Shown here in pieces: positions 33,275 to 42,171 of a stretch of DNA of 64,000 nt (its first letter is position 1; each line of letters starts with the position of its first letter). A model generated the notes under the pieces. That model was given only the letters and a program-made list of their open reading frames with translations. It was not told the DNA's origin and made no database searches. The DNA comes from JAGPUQ01 sp050179115 (GTDB taxonomy: Bacteria > Pseudomonadota > Gammaproteobacteria > Pseudomonadales > Porticoccaceae): assembly GCA_050179115.1 (NCBI GenBank), contig JBFXFL010000006.1:1-64000 (forward strand). The letters are read 5' to 3'. Made by a program: the position numbers and the translations under genes.

Positions 33275-34488
33275 GAAAGGCACTGCTGGTCCTCGCGGCC
33301 ATGCTGCTGGCGGGTGGCGTGGTGTACTGGGGCCTCGACTATGCGCGTGGCTACATCCTGATCGTGATCGGCGATCGCATGGTTCAGTTCAGTCTCTGGC
33401 TGACGGCATTGCTGTTGGTCGTCATCGTGCTGGGCTGGTACGGATTGAAGTTGCTGTGGCAGGGGTTGACGCAGCCAGCGCTAAACGCCTGGCGCAGGCA
33501 GCGCCACCGCAACGCGCAGCGCAGCCGGCGTGCAGTCATGGTGGCGCTTGCCGATTTTTACGAAGGGCATTGGGCGCGTGCCCGCAGCGCCCTGGTGGAG
33601 TCGGCGCCGGACTCGGAAATTCCCGGGCTCAACTATGTCCTGGCGGCGGATGCGGCGGCGCGCCTGGGTCAGCAGGCCGAGGCGGAGGAGCTTCTGGTTG
33701 CGGCCGCGCGCGAAGTGCCCGAGGACAACGCCGGGCTGGCGCTGATGCGAGCCCGTCTGGCGGCCCGCGGTGGAGATGATACTCGCGCGGTGGAGCAGTT
33801 GCGGGCGGCACTGGCCGTGCATGCCGACCATCCCGGTCTGTTGGCGGAGTTGCGCGACGGCCTGCTCCGGCAACAGGACTGGGACGGGTTGGCCGGCTTG
33901 TTACCGGGATTGCGGCGCGCCCGGGTGGCGTCACCCGAGGAGCTGGCCGCGTTGGAGCTGCAGATATATTCCGGCTTGCTGAAAGGATTTTCGGTCGATC
34001 CCGATGGCGAGTCCCTGCCGCAACACCGGGCCGCGCTGGCTGAGCTGTGGAAGCGGATACCGCGCGAGTATCAGCATCGGGGCGAATGCCTGCGGTCCCA
34101 TGCCGGGGCGCTTGCCAGACTTGGAGATCCCGCCGCTGCGGAGGTGGAGTTGCGCCGGCACCTGGAGCGGAACTGGGAGCCGGACCTGGTGCTGGATTGG
34201 TCCCGGGTAGCGCTCGCGGAACTGCCCCGGCATCTGGGCGTCGCGGAAGGCTGGCTGCGTCGGCAGGGCGAGTCGTGGCAACTGCTGCTGGCCTTGGGCC
34301 AGCTCTGCCGGCGTCTGGGAATCTGGGGCAAGGGACGGGATTATCTGGAGCGTGCGTTGCGCGTGGCTGACAGACCGGAAATCCAGGCCGAACTGGCGGA
34401 AGTGTTGACCGGGCTCGGCGACCACGCCGGCGCGGCGGGCTGCTATCGCCGCGGGCTGCAGGGCTGTCTGGCGCAGGGCAATCCCTGA
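33271..34488 (+). CDS. hemY: HemY family TPR membrane protein
   Basis: The 405-residue product has two N-terminal membrane helices (about 4-20 and 40-62) and a cytoplasmic or periplasmic TPR-like helical domain with repeated ARLGQQAEAEEL-type units and a closing GLGDHAGAAGCYRRGLQ repeat. RRAVMVALADFYEGHWARA fits the HemY_N domain. This proteobacterial HemY is not the Gram-positive protoporphyrinogen oxidase of that name. Its role in heme synthesis is inferred from the operon. The start ATG overlaps the hemX stop. Confidence 0.9.
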   Translation: MRKALLVLAAMLLAGGVVYWGLDYARGYILIVIGDRMVQFSLWLTALLLVVIVLGWYGLKLLWQGLTQPALNAWRRQRHRNAQRSRRAVMVALADFYEGHWARARSALVESAPDSEIPGLNYVLAADAAARLGQQAEAEELLVAAAREVPEDNAGLALMRARLAARGGDDTRAVEQLRAALAVHADHPGLLAELRDGLLRQQDWDGLAGLLPGLRRARVASPEELAALELQIYSGLLKGFSVDPDGESLPQHRAALAELWKRIPREYQHRGECLRSHAGALARLGDPAAAEVELRRHLERNWEPDLVLDWSRVALAELPRHLGVAEGWLRRQGESWQLLLALGQLCRRLGIWGKGRDYLERALRVADRPEIQAELAEVLTGLGDHAGAAGCYRRGLQGCLAQGNP

Positions 34489-34567
34489 CCAGACCATGGC
34501 GCTGTTGTCTCCGCCGGCGTGCGAAGGCGTCGCAACGCCGTCCGGTCGGGCAGCAAATATCCGATCA

Positions 34568-36130
34568 TCAGTCGAGGCGGGGACCGGCGGCGACAATGGC
34601 GGCCGCGACATCAAAGCGTTTGAAGTTCTCGATAAACAAACCTGCAAGTTTTCGAGCCTGGGTGTCGTAGGCTGCCGGATCGGCCCAGGTGTTGCGCGGG
34701 ATCAGGTAGTGGTCGTCGACTCCGGGCACATGGCGCGGTACGGCGAGATTCAGTAACGGCAGATTGACGGTTTCCACGTCGTCCAGTGCCCCGCTCTGGA
34801 TGGCCGCGACCACGGCTCGGGTCACCGGGATTGGAAAACGCTTGCCGGCGCCGCCGGCGCCCCCGGAACCGCCCGTCCAGCCGGTATTCACCAGGTATGC
34901 CCGGCTACCGAAGCTCTCGGCGCGTTTCATCAGCAGTTCGGCGTAGACGCCCGCCGGTCTGGGCATGAAGGGAGCACCGAAACAGGTGGAAAAGGTGGGG
35001 TTGATGCCCGCCTCGCTTCCCAGCTCCGTGGAGCCGACGCGGGCCGTATAGCCGCTCAGGAAGTGGTAGGCGGCACTCTCTTTGGACAACACCGAAACCG
35101 GCGGCAACACGCCGGTGACATCGCAGGTGAGAAAGATGATGTGACTGGGCTCGCCCGCCCGGTTGGGCACGCAGCGCATGGCGACGTGTTCCAGCGGGTA
35201 GCTGCAGCGACCGTTCTCGGTCAGGGAAGTGTCGCTGTAGTCCGGAATCCGGTGTTTTCCAACCGTCACATTTTCGACGATGGCGCCGAAGCGGATGGCG
35301 TCCCAGATCACCGGCTCGTTTTCGTGGCTCAGGTCGATGGTCTTGGCGTAACACCCGCCTTCCAGGTTGAACACGGCGCCCTCGGTCCAGCCGTGTTCAT
35401 CGTCGCCGATCAGGTAGCGGTCGGGGTCGGCGGAAAGCGTCGTCTTGCCGGTGCCCGACAGGCCGAAAAACAGGGTGACGTCGCCCGCTTCGCCAACATT
35501 GGCCGCGCAATGCATGGGCAGCACGTCCTTCTCGGGCAGCAGGAAGTTCTGCACCGAAAACATGCCTTTTTTCAGCTCGCCCGCGTAGCGCATGCCCGCA
35601 ATCAACAGTTTACGCTGCGCGAAATGAATGATGACCGCGCCCGTGCTGGTGGTGCCATCGCGGTGCGGTTCGCACACAAAGCTGGCCGCGTGCAGCACGC
35701 GCCACGGCTCCTTGCCCGAAGGGTTGAAGCGGGGCGGTCGGATGAACATGTTGCGCGCGAACAGGCTGTGCCAGGCGGTTTCGGTGGTTACCCGGATCGG
35801 CAGGTAATGTTCAGGATCCTGGCCGACGTGGAGTTCGGAGGTAAAACGGTCGCCTTCCGCCAGATGGGCCTCAACCCGGCTCCAGAGCGCGTCGAAGCGC
35901 TCGGCGGCAAAGGGGCGGTTGACCGGGCCCCAGGCAATGTCTTCGCTGGTGCTCGGTTCTTCCACTATGAACCGATCGGCCGGCGAGCGTCCGGTATGGC
36001 GCCCCGTGGTGGTCAGCAGTGCGCCGCTGTGAGTCAGGATCCCTTCCCCCCGTTGCAGCGCCAGCTCAATCAACTCGGCCGTGCTCAGATCGGCATGCAC
36101 ATTGACCGCGGTTGGTTCGGTCCGGGCCAT
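34568..36130 (-). CDS. pckA: Phosphoenolpyruvate carboxykinase (ATP)
   Basis: PckA converts oxaloacetate and ATP to phosphoenolpyruvate in gluconeogenesis. The 520-residue product has GRSPADRFIVEEP, the P-loop GLSGTGKTTLSADPDR with IGDDEHGW (kinase 1a and 2 motifs), and the late PRPAGVYAELL and NTGWTGGSGGAGG segments. This is the ATP-dependent class. The start is uncertain: ATG at 36130 has a weak ribosome site, and a TTG at 36184 would add 18 unconserved residues. It lies downstream of hslO in the conserved yrfG-hslR-hslO-pckA order. Confidence 0.95.
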   Translation of the reverse strand: MARTEPTAVNVHADLSTAELIELALQRGEGILTHSGALLTTTGRHTGRSPADRFIVEEPSTSEDIAWGPVNRPFAAERFDALWSRVEAHLAEGDRFTSELHVGQDPEHYLPIRVTTETAWHSLFARNMFIRPPRFNPSGKEPWRVLHAASFVCEPHRDGTTSTGAVIIHFAQRKLLIAGMRYAGELKKGMFSVQNFLLPEKDVLPMHCAANVGEAGDVTLFFGLSGTGKTTLSADPDRYLIGDDEHGWTEGAVFNLEGGCYAKTIDLSHENEPVIWDAIRFGAIVENVTVGKHRIPDYSDTSLTENGRCSYPLEHVAMRCVPNRAGEPSHIIFLTCDVTGVLPPVSVLSKESAAYHFLSGYTARVGSTELGSEAGINPTFSTCFGAPFMPRPAGVYAELLMKRAESFGSRAYLVNTGWTGGSGGAGGAGKRFPIPVTRAVVAAIQSGALDDVETVNLPLLNLAVPRHVPGVDDHYLIPRNTWADPAAYDTQARKLAGLFIENFKRFDVAAAIVAAGPRLD

Positions 36131-36283
36131 CGGGAAGTCTTGTCGCTGGGTCACTGGGGCGCTCGTGCGGGCGGGGGGCGCCAATTATGCAAAAAAAACT
36201 CCGGTGGCAACAGGCGGGCGTAGGGCCGGTGTGTCGGCGGTCTGACCTCGGTTCCGGTGTCCCGTGCTCCCGGCTGGCCGGGG

Positions 36284-37174
36284 TCAGTGCAGCGTGGGAT
36301 CTGCGCCGAGCGCCGCGGCGGATAGCTGGGTTTCGGTAAAGTCGTAATGCTGGTGGCAGAACTGGCACTCGGTTGACAGGAGCGGCGAGCTGGCCAGCAG
36401 CTCGCGCACTGTTTCCGGTCCCAGGGCAATGATGGAGCCGCCGATACGCTCCCGTGAACAGCTGCAGGCGAACCGCAGCGGCGTGGGATCGTAGAGGCGC
36501 ACTTGTTCGCCATGAAACAGTCGGTGCAGCTGTGCGCCGTGGCCGAGGGTCAGCTGTTCGTGGGCGGCGAGGGTGTCGGCCAACGCAGTCAGCTGTTCCC
36601 AGCAGCGCTCGCGCTCGGTGAGGGTCTGGCGCTGGACCGGAAGTGCCTGCAGCAGCAGGCCGGCGGCCGCTTTCGGGCCGGCTGCGAGCCACAAGCGGGT
36701 CGGCAGTTGCTCGGAGCGGGCGAAATAGTCCGAGAGACAGGCGGCGAGGCGCGGGTGTTCCAGCGGCACTATGCCCTGGTGGCGCTCGCGGCCGGGCATG
36801 GTCACGGTGATGCTCAGATGGCCGGACCCCACCAGCTGGCGCAGATCGTCACTGAGTACGGCGCCGGGATCGGGCATGCGCGCGATGGCGCGCAGATCCT
36901 GGCGGTCGGTGCAGTCGGCCATCAACAGGGGAACGGGTCCATCGCCACGGGCCTGCACCGTGAGCGTGCCGGCGGTCTTCAGATTGGCGCTGATCAGAGC
37001 GGCAGCCGCGAGAAACTCACCGAGCTGCGTGTGCAGCGGCGTTGGACCGGGATTGTGGCGATACACCTCGGCGGTGGACTGGCGCAGCGATACGATCTCG
37101 CCCCGGATGTCGTAGTCCTCGAACAGAAAACGCTGATGGATGTCGCTGAGAGTTATTGGCACAGGTCGTATCAC
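36284..37174 (-). CDS. hslO: Redox-regulated chaperone Hsp33
   Basis: Hsp33 is a cytosolic holdase turned on by oxidation of its zinc-bound cysteines. The 296-residue product keeps the redox switch: CSC at 237-239 and CQFC at 270-273, with the FACSCSRERIGGSI context. The N-terminal part has FLFEDYDIRGEIVSLRQS, the usual opening. Length is normal. It lies 10 bp downstream of hslR, forming a heat-shock operon with yrfG; rpoH is in the same window but no clear sigma-32 promoter was identified upstream. Confidence 0.95.
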   Translation of the reverse strand: MIRPVPITLSDIHQRFLFEDYDIRGEIVSLRQSTAEVYRHNPGPTPLHTQLGEFLAAAALISANLKTAGTLTVQARGDGPVPLLMADCTDRQDLRAIARMPDPGAVLSDDLRQLVGSGHLSITVTMPGRERHQGIVPLEHPRLAACLSDYFARSEQLPTRLWLAAGPKAAAGLLLQALPVQRQTLTERERCWEQLTALADTLAAHEQLTLGHGAQLHRLFHGEQVRLYDPTPLRFACSCSRERIGGSIIALGPETVRELLASSPLLSTECQFCHQHYDFTETQLSAAALGADPTLH

Positions 37175-37184
37175 GCGGGAGGTT

Positions 37185-37595
37185 TCAAGCGGGGTCGGAA
37201 AAATCGAGGCTGCGGAATTTGATGATCTGACGACGCTGTTTTTTGCTGGGGCGTTCGTCCGGATACTGGATACCCTCGCGCGCGGCGCGGCGGGCGGCGG
37301 CTTGCTGTTCGCGCTTGACCAGACTTTCGGGGGTTTCGGCGTACAACAGCGCGGCTTCGGCGGCGCCCCGGCGCTGCTCGGACAAGGCAGTCACCACCAC
37401 GGTTTTTTCCTCCCAGCCCTGGTGGATGGTAAGAGTGATTCCCGGCTCGATTTCCTTGCTGGGTTTGGCGCGCTGACCGTTGATCTGCACCTTGCCGCCT
37501 TCGATGGCGGCTTTCGCCAGGCTGCGGGTCTTGAAAAAACGCGCCGCCCACAGCCATTTGTCGAGCCGTACCCGCACCGCCGTGTCCGCCGTCAT
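37185..37595 (-). CDS. hslR: Ribosome-associated heat shock protein Hsp15
   Basis: Hsp15 binds free 50S subunits carrying nascent chains and helps rescue them. The 136-residue product starts with the S4 RNA-binding domain VRLDKWLWAARFFKTRSLAK, AAIEGGKVQINGQRAKPSK, and ends with a basic tail (RPSKKQRRQIIKFRSLDF). The ATG shares one base with the yrfG stop codon (TGATG). Length and order are as in E. coli. Confidence 0.94.
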   Translation of the reverse strand: MTADTAVRVRLDKWLWAARFFKTRSLAKAAIEGGKVQINGQRAKPSKEIEPGITLTIHQGWEEKTVVVTALSEQRRGAAEAALLYAETPESLVKREQQAAARRAAREGIQYPDERPSKKQRRQIIKFRSLDFSDPA

Positions 37596-38251
37596 CAGAG
37601 CACCGGAAGGATGTCGTCGAAATCGGCGAGGGCCGGGAAACGCAGTTGCTCGCGAGGGCCGCGCCGACTGTCGGGCTGACTGATGCACAGCAGGTGGGCG
37701 ATGCCGTACGCGCGCGCGGCATCGAGTACCGGCTCGCTGTCGTCGATAAACAGGGTGCGCAGCGGATCGAAGCTCACGTCGGCGGCAAGGCGATGCCAGA
37801 ACGCCGGGTCTTCCTTGGGCATGCCGTAGTCGTGGGAAGAAATCATGTGATCGAGCCCGGCGCCGATCAGGGTGCGGCTCAGCTTCAGGTTCAGGCTGTC
37901 GCGATGGGCGTTGGTGACGAGGACCCGGTGACGTCCGCTCGCACCCAGTTGTTCCAGCAAGGCGACGGCGCGGGGACGTTCGGCGATCAGGTGGGCGACC
38001 TCGCGCTTCAGGGCGGTCACATCGAGCCCGAGCTGCGCCGACCAGTAATCCGTGCAATACCATTGCAGGCGGTGCTGCTCGCGCTCGAACCGCGCGTGCA
38101 GTTCGCGAATGCTGGCCTCGGGATCGAGCCCGTGGTGCTCAGCGAAACGCCGCGGCAGATGGTGCTGCCAGAAGTGGTTGTCGAAATGGAGGTCGAGCAG
38201 AGTGCCGTCCATGTCGAGCAGAACGGTGTCGATAGCGCTCCAGTCGATCAT
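37595..38251 (-). CDS. yrfG: HAD-family GMP/IMP nucleotidase, YrfG type
   Basis: The 218-residue product has the HAD motifs I DMDGTLLDLHFDN (13-25), II LVTNAHRD, III with a PKEDPAFW lysine, and IV FIDDSEPVLDAA. The LHFDNHFW segment and WYCTDYWS are typical of the YrfG group, which dephosphorylates GMP and IMP in E. coli. It is coupled to hslR downstream and diverges from nudE with 39 bp between starts, the conserved arrangement. I chose the ATG at 38251 because similarity begins there. Confidence 0.9.
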   Translation of the reverse strand: MIDWSAIDTVLLDMDGTLLDLHFDNHFWQHHLPRRFAEHHGLDPEASIRELHARFEREQHRLQWYCTDYWSAQLGLDVTALKREVAHLIAERPRAVALLEQLGASGRHRVLVTNAHRDSLNLKLSRTLIGAGLDHMISSHDYGMPKEDPAFWHRLAADVSFDPLRTLFIDDSEPVLDAARAYGIAHLLCISQPDSRRGPREQLRFPALADFDDILPVL

Positions 38252-38290
38252 CCAACATAATGCTCCGCGCTGTACTTGGTCCGAGGAAGT

Positions 38291-38842
38291 ATGCCCACCC
38301 CGCCCACAATATTGAAGCGCAAAATTGTCGCGCGCTCCCGTTTGTTTCGCGTCGAGCAGCTGGATTTGCGCTTCTCCAACGGCGTCGAGCGGATCTACGA
38401 GCGCCTGAGCGGCGCGGGTTACGGCGCGGTGGTGGTGGTGCCCCTGACCGCTGCCGGCGAAATTCTGCTGGTGCGGGAATACGGTGCCGGCAGCAATCGT
38501 TATCACTGGGGTTTGCCCAAGGGCGCGGTCGATCCGGGCGAGGATGTTCTGGTCGCCGCCGACCGCGAACTGAAAGAAGAAGCCGGACATGGCGCGCGCC
38601 GCCTGAGTGCGCTCAAACGCATCTATCTGAATCCGTTTTACATGGAGCGCGAGCTGGATATCGTGCTGGCGGAGGATCTCTACCCCGAATCGCTCCCCGG
38701 CGACGAACCCGAACCCCTGGCGACCATGTGTTGGCCGCTGGCGCGGCTGAGCGAGTTGCTCGCGCGGGAGGATGTCAACGATGCCATTTCCATCAGCGCG
38801 CTGGCCCTGGCGCGCGACCATCTCGCCGCGCGCGATTCCTGA
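38291..38842 (+). CDS. nudE: ADP compounds hydrolase NudE
   Basis: NudE hydrolyses ADP-ribose, Ap3A and related compounds. The 183-residue product has the full Nudix box GAVDPGEDVLVAADRELKEE followed by AGH, and the family features REYGAGSNRYHWGLPKG before it and LNPFYMERELDIVLAEDLYP after it. Ribosome site GAGGAAGT precedes the ATG. The sequence of nudE, divergent yrfG and nearby mrcA is conserved across gammaproteobacteria. Confidence 0.94.
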   Translation: MPTPPTILKRKIVARSRLFRVEQLDLRFSNGVERIYERLSGAGYGAVVVVPLTAAGEILLVREYGAGSNRYHWGLPKGAVDPGEDVLVAADRELKEEAGHGARRLSALKRIYLNPFYMERELDIVLAEDLYPESLPGDEPEPLATMCWPLARLSELLAREDVNDAISISALALARDHLAARDS

Positions 38843-38867
38843 GCGTCGGCTCAACCCGGAGTTTGTC

Positions 38868-39686
38868 ATGGTAGAAATCGAGGCGGTGATCGAGTTGGCC
38901 CGCGCCGCAGGCGACGCGATCCTTGAAGTATACGAACGCGCCGATGTGGGCGAACAGCAAAAGAGTGATTCGAGCCCCCTGACGGAGGCCGATCTGGCGG
39001 CGCACCGGGTATTGATGGCGGGCCTCGCGAAATTGACACCGGAAATTCCGGTGTTGTCGGAAGAGTCGGTCGATCCCGGTTGGGAGGTGCGGGCAAACTG
39101 GAAGCGTTACTGGTTGGTCGACCCGCTGGACGGTACCAAGGAATTCATCAAGCGCAACGGCGAATTCACTGTCAATATCGCGCTGATTGACGACGGCGTT
39201 CCCGTATTGGGCGTGGTGTGTGTTCCGGTTCGTAACATCGTTTACGCGGGTGTACTAGGTCAGGGGGCCTGGCGCCACGATGCTGGAGGTCGGGTCGACA
39301 TCCGTACGCGCTCCATGCAGGGGCGCGGGAGTCAGGAATTGCCGGTAACCGTGGTGGCAAGTCGCAGCCATGGCGCCGATACCGTGGCGCAGTGGCTGGA
39401 TGCGATCGGTCGGCGGGTGGGGCAGATCGAAACCCGCAACATGGGCAGCTCCCTGAAACTGTGTCTGGTGGCGGAAGGCAGCGCCGATATTTACCCGCGA
39501 CTGGCGCTGACGGCGGAATGGGATACAGCGGCTGCGCAGGCGGTGGTTGAAGCAGCGGGAGGTGTGGTGCTGACGGCCGATCTGAGTCCGCTGCGCTACA
39601 ACACCAAAGCGGATCTGCTCAACCCCTACTTCTTTGTGCTCGGCGATCAGGGTTACCCCTGGCGGGAACTGTTGGCGGATCGCTGA
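38868..39686 (+). CDS. cysQ: 3'(2'),5'-bisphosphate nucleotidase CysQ
   Basis: CysQ removes the 3'-phosphate of PAP, a by-product of sulfate assimilation. The 272-residue product has the inositol monophosphatase-type metal motif WLVDPLDGTKEFIKRNGEFT and the second motif ALTAEWDTAAAQAVVEAAGG, with the GTKEFI phrase diagnostic of CysQ. It lies 25 bp after nudE on the same strand and ends 7 bp from the convergent mrcA stop. Confidence 0.94.
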   Translation: MVEIEAVIELARAAGDAILEVYERADVGEQQKSDSSPLTEADLAAHRVLMAGLAKLTPEIPVLSEESVDPGWEVRANWKRYWLVDPLDGTKEFIKRNGEFTVNIALIDDGVPVLGVVCVPVRNIVYAGVLGQGAWRHDAGGRVDIRTRSMQGRGSQELPVTVVASRSHGADTVAQWLDAIGRRVGQIETRNMGSSLKLCLVAEGSADIYPRLALTAEWDTAAAQAVVEAAGGVVLTADLSPLRYNTKADLLNPYFFVLGDQGYPWRELLADR

Positions 39687-39693
39687 TCTGCCG

Positions 39694-42063
39694 TCACAGG
39701 AGATCATCCGGCAATTGGCCGGTCTCGCTGCCGGGCGTACCCGGCGCGGGCGCAAACGCTCCGGGCGCGGATTCCTCCAGAAATAGCTCCTCGTCGAACG
39801 CATTACGGCCCGGATTGGCGCGCAACCCGGTAACCGGATCAATGCGCACGGTAAGGATTCCGGGCGGCCTGGGACGGTAAACCTCTGCCGTGCCGGCCAG
39901 TGCGGCACCCATGAAATTCATCCAGATCGGCAAAGCCGCCGTGCTGCCGTATTCGTTGGTGCCGAGCACTCGATTGTCGTCGAACCCGAACCAGACGCTC
40001 GTCACCAGAGTCGGGTTGTAGCCCGAGAACCAGGCGTCGCGGGGGCCATTGGTGGTCCCGGTCTTGCCGGCGATGTCACCGCGCTTGAGTTGCAGGGCGC
40101 GGGTGCCGGTGCCGCGGCGGATCACATCCCTGAGCATCGAATCCATGATGTAGGCAATGCGGGGATCCATCACTTGCGGCGCCGCTGGCGCCGCAGGCGT
40201 GTTCTGCGCACCCGGCGCGCCGCAGGCGGGGCATACGCGCTCGGGATTGGCGGTAAACAGCGGTTTCCCGTGGGCGTCCTCGATGCGCTCGATCAGGTAG
40301 GGCGTTACCCGGTAGCCGCCGTTGGCGAAAATCGCGTAGCCGGTCGCCATTTGCAGGGGTGTGAAGGTGGCGGTGCCCAGCGCGAGCGACAGATTGGGCG
40401 ACAGTTCCGAAGGGTCGAAACCGAACCGCGTCAGACTGTCGACGGCGTTGTGGATGCCGACGGCCTGAAGTACGCGAATGGATACCAGGTTCCGGGAAAG
40501 ATACAGCGCCTCGCGCAACCGAAGCGGTCCATAGAATTCGCCGTTGTCGTTTTCCGGGCGCCAGGGCTCCTCCTGAGAGGGGTCGTTGAATACGATAGGG
40601 GCGTCATGGAAGATGGATGCGGCGGTAAAGCCACGCTCAAGGGCGCTGGCGTATATAAAGGGCTTGAAGCTGGAGCCTGGTTGACGGCGCGCCTGGGTCG
40701 CCCGGTTGAAGTGGCTGGCGCCGAAATCAAAGCCCCCCACCAAGGCGCGGATGGCGCCATCCAGGGGGTCCAGGGCCACCAGGGTCGCCTGGGCCTCCGG
40801 TAACTGTGCCAACTCCCAGCGCTTGCCGATAGGACGCAGCCGGATCAAGTCGCCGCTCTGGAATACCCTGGTGAAATCCGTGATCTGGCGGCTGAACCCT
40901 GTTGCATCGAGGTGGCGTGTCATCCCTGCCAACCCATTCTTCCCGGTGAGCTCCAGCTCGGTGCCGTCGCCTTGAACTACCCGAATACCCGCGGGTTTCA
41001 CTTGCGTAACCACAGCCGGGATCAATCCCTGAACGATCGGCACCGTGGCCAGTCGGTTCCGCCACTGTCCGGCGTCGGCGATGTGGGCTTCCGCGCCGCG
41101 ATATCCGTGGCGTTGATCGTAATCAGCCAGCCCGTCCGTTACCGCCTTGTCGGCGGTCAGTTGCCAGTCGCTGCGAATGGTGGTTATTACGCGTAGACCA
41201 TCGGTGTAGGCGCTCTCGCCATAGCGGGTGAAGACCTCGCGGCGCGCCATCTCGGCGACATAGGGGGCGGGGATATCCAGCTGGGTCTGATAAATGCGCG
41301 TGGAGACAGGCGTTGCCACGGCTGTGTGATAGGTGTTCAAGTCGATATTGCCGAGGTGAAGCATGCGTCCCAGGATCCAGTCGCGGCGCTCCCGTGCGCG
41401 CTCTGGATTGCTGGCCGGGTTGTAGGAGGAGGGCGCCTTTGGCAGTCCAGCGATCATGGCCAACTCCGGTAGCGCCAGCTCGGACAGCGGTTTGCCAAAA
41501 TAAACCTCGGCGGCGGCGGCGATCCCGTAGGCGCGATTGCCGAGAAAAATCTTGTTGCAGTAGAGGGTCAGTATGGCGTTCTTGTCGAGACGACGTTCGA
41601 TGCGAAAAGCGAGCAGTATCTCATTGAATTTCCTTACGAACGTCTGTTCCTTGGTGAGGAAAAAATTGCGTGCCACCTGCATGGTGATGGTGCTGCCGCC
41701 GGATTGTATGCTGCCGGTGCGGAGCAGTTCGAAGGCCGCTCTGGCGAGGCCGTTGGGATTTACCCCGATGTGGCTGTAGAAATGGTCGTCTTCGGCGGCG
41801 AGCAGCGCCGTGATGAACAGAGGTGGGATTGCCTCGAACCCGATCGGTTGTCGCCGCTGCTCCCCATATTCTCCAATAAGCTTCAAGTCTTGTGAGTAAA
41901 GTCGCATCGGGGTTTGGAATTTTGCTGTTCGAAGCACTTCCACCGAAGGCAGCTTCGGGCTAAGGTACAAATACAGTGCAGCCAGTACGATGAGTGTACC
42001 GCCGACTGCGGCACAGGTTAGATGGGCGAGGAGCCGCACAACGCTCGGCAGGCGCGATGGCAT
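39694..42063 (-). CDS. mrcA: Penicillin-binding protein 1A
   Basis: PBP1a polymerises and cross-links peptidoglycan. The 789-residue product has an N-terminal membrane helix (about 9-33), the glycosyltransferase domain with catalytic Glu in AEDDHFYSHIGVNPNGLARA and GGSTITMQVARNFFLTKEQT, an OB-like insert, and the transpeptidase domain with SxxK in PGSSFKPFIYASAL, SxN in LSRNLVSIRVL, and KTGTTNGPRDAWFSGY. The ATG at 42063 was chosen; an upstream TTG gives 20 extra residues. It is divergent from pilM, the standard order. Confidence 0.96.
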   Translation of the reverse strand: MPSRLPSVVRLLAHLTCAAVGGTLIVLAALYLYLSPKLPSVEVLRTAKFQTPMRLYSQDLKLIGEYGEQRRQPIGFEAIPPLFITALLAAEDDHFYSHIGVNPNGLARAAFELLRTGSIQSGGSTITMQVARNFFLTKEQTFVRKFNEILLAFRIERRLDKNAILTLYCNKIFLGNRAYGIAAAAEVYFGKPLSELALPELAMIAGLPKAPSSYNPASNPERARERRDWILGRMLHLGNIDLNTYHTAVATPVSTRIYQTQLDIPAPYVAEMARREVFTRYGESAYTDGLRVITTIRSDWQLTADKAVTDGLADYDQRHGYRGAEAHIADAGQWRNRLATVPIVQGLIPAVVTQVKPAGIRVVQGDGTELELTGKNGLAGMTRHLDATGFSRQITDFTRVFQSGDLIRLRPIGKRWELAQLPEAQATLVALDPLDGAIRALVGGFDFGASHFNRATQARRQPGSSFKPFIYASALERGFTAASIFHDAPIVFNDPSQEEPWRPENDNGEFYGPLRLREALYLSRNLVSIRVLQAVGIHNAVDSLTRFGFDPSELSPNLSLALGTATFTPLQMATGYAIFANGGYRVTPYLIERIEDAHGKPLFTANPERVCPACGAPGAQNTPAAPAAPQVMDPRIAYIMDSMLRDVIRRGTGTRALQLKRGDIAGKTGTTNGPRDAWFSGYNPTLVTSVWFGFDDNRVLGTNEYGSTAALPIWMNFMGAALAGTAEVYRPRPPGILTVRIDPVTGLRANPGRNAFDEELFLEESAPGAFAPAPGTPGSETGQLPDDLL

Positions 42064-42110
42064 TGCTAGGGTCCGTTGAGGGGCTGACCAGGAAGCATAG
42101 TGGTGCGGCG

Positions 42111-42140
42111 TTGTTGGCCTCAAGTGTTTTAGTATATATT
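42111..42140 (+). promoter_or_regulatory. Candidate promoter of pilMNOPQ
   Basis: TTGTTG (42111-42116) and TATATT (42135-42140) are separated by 18 bases in the AT-rich part of the mrcA-pilM spacer, 31 bp before the pilM ATG. The -10 box matches 5 of 6 consensus positions; the -35 is weaker. It would drive pilM through aroK. Confidence 0.45.
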
Positions 42141-42171
42141 TCGACTAACTACGGGAAGTAACAGTATAAAC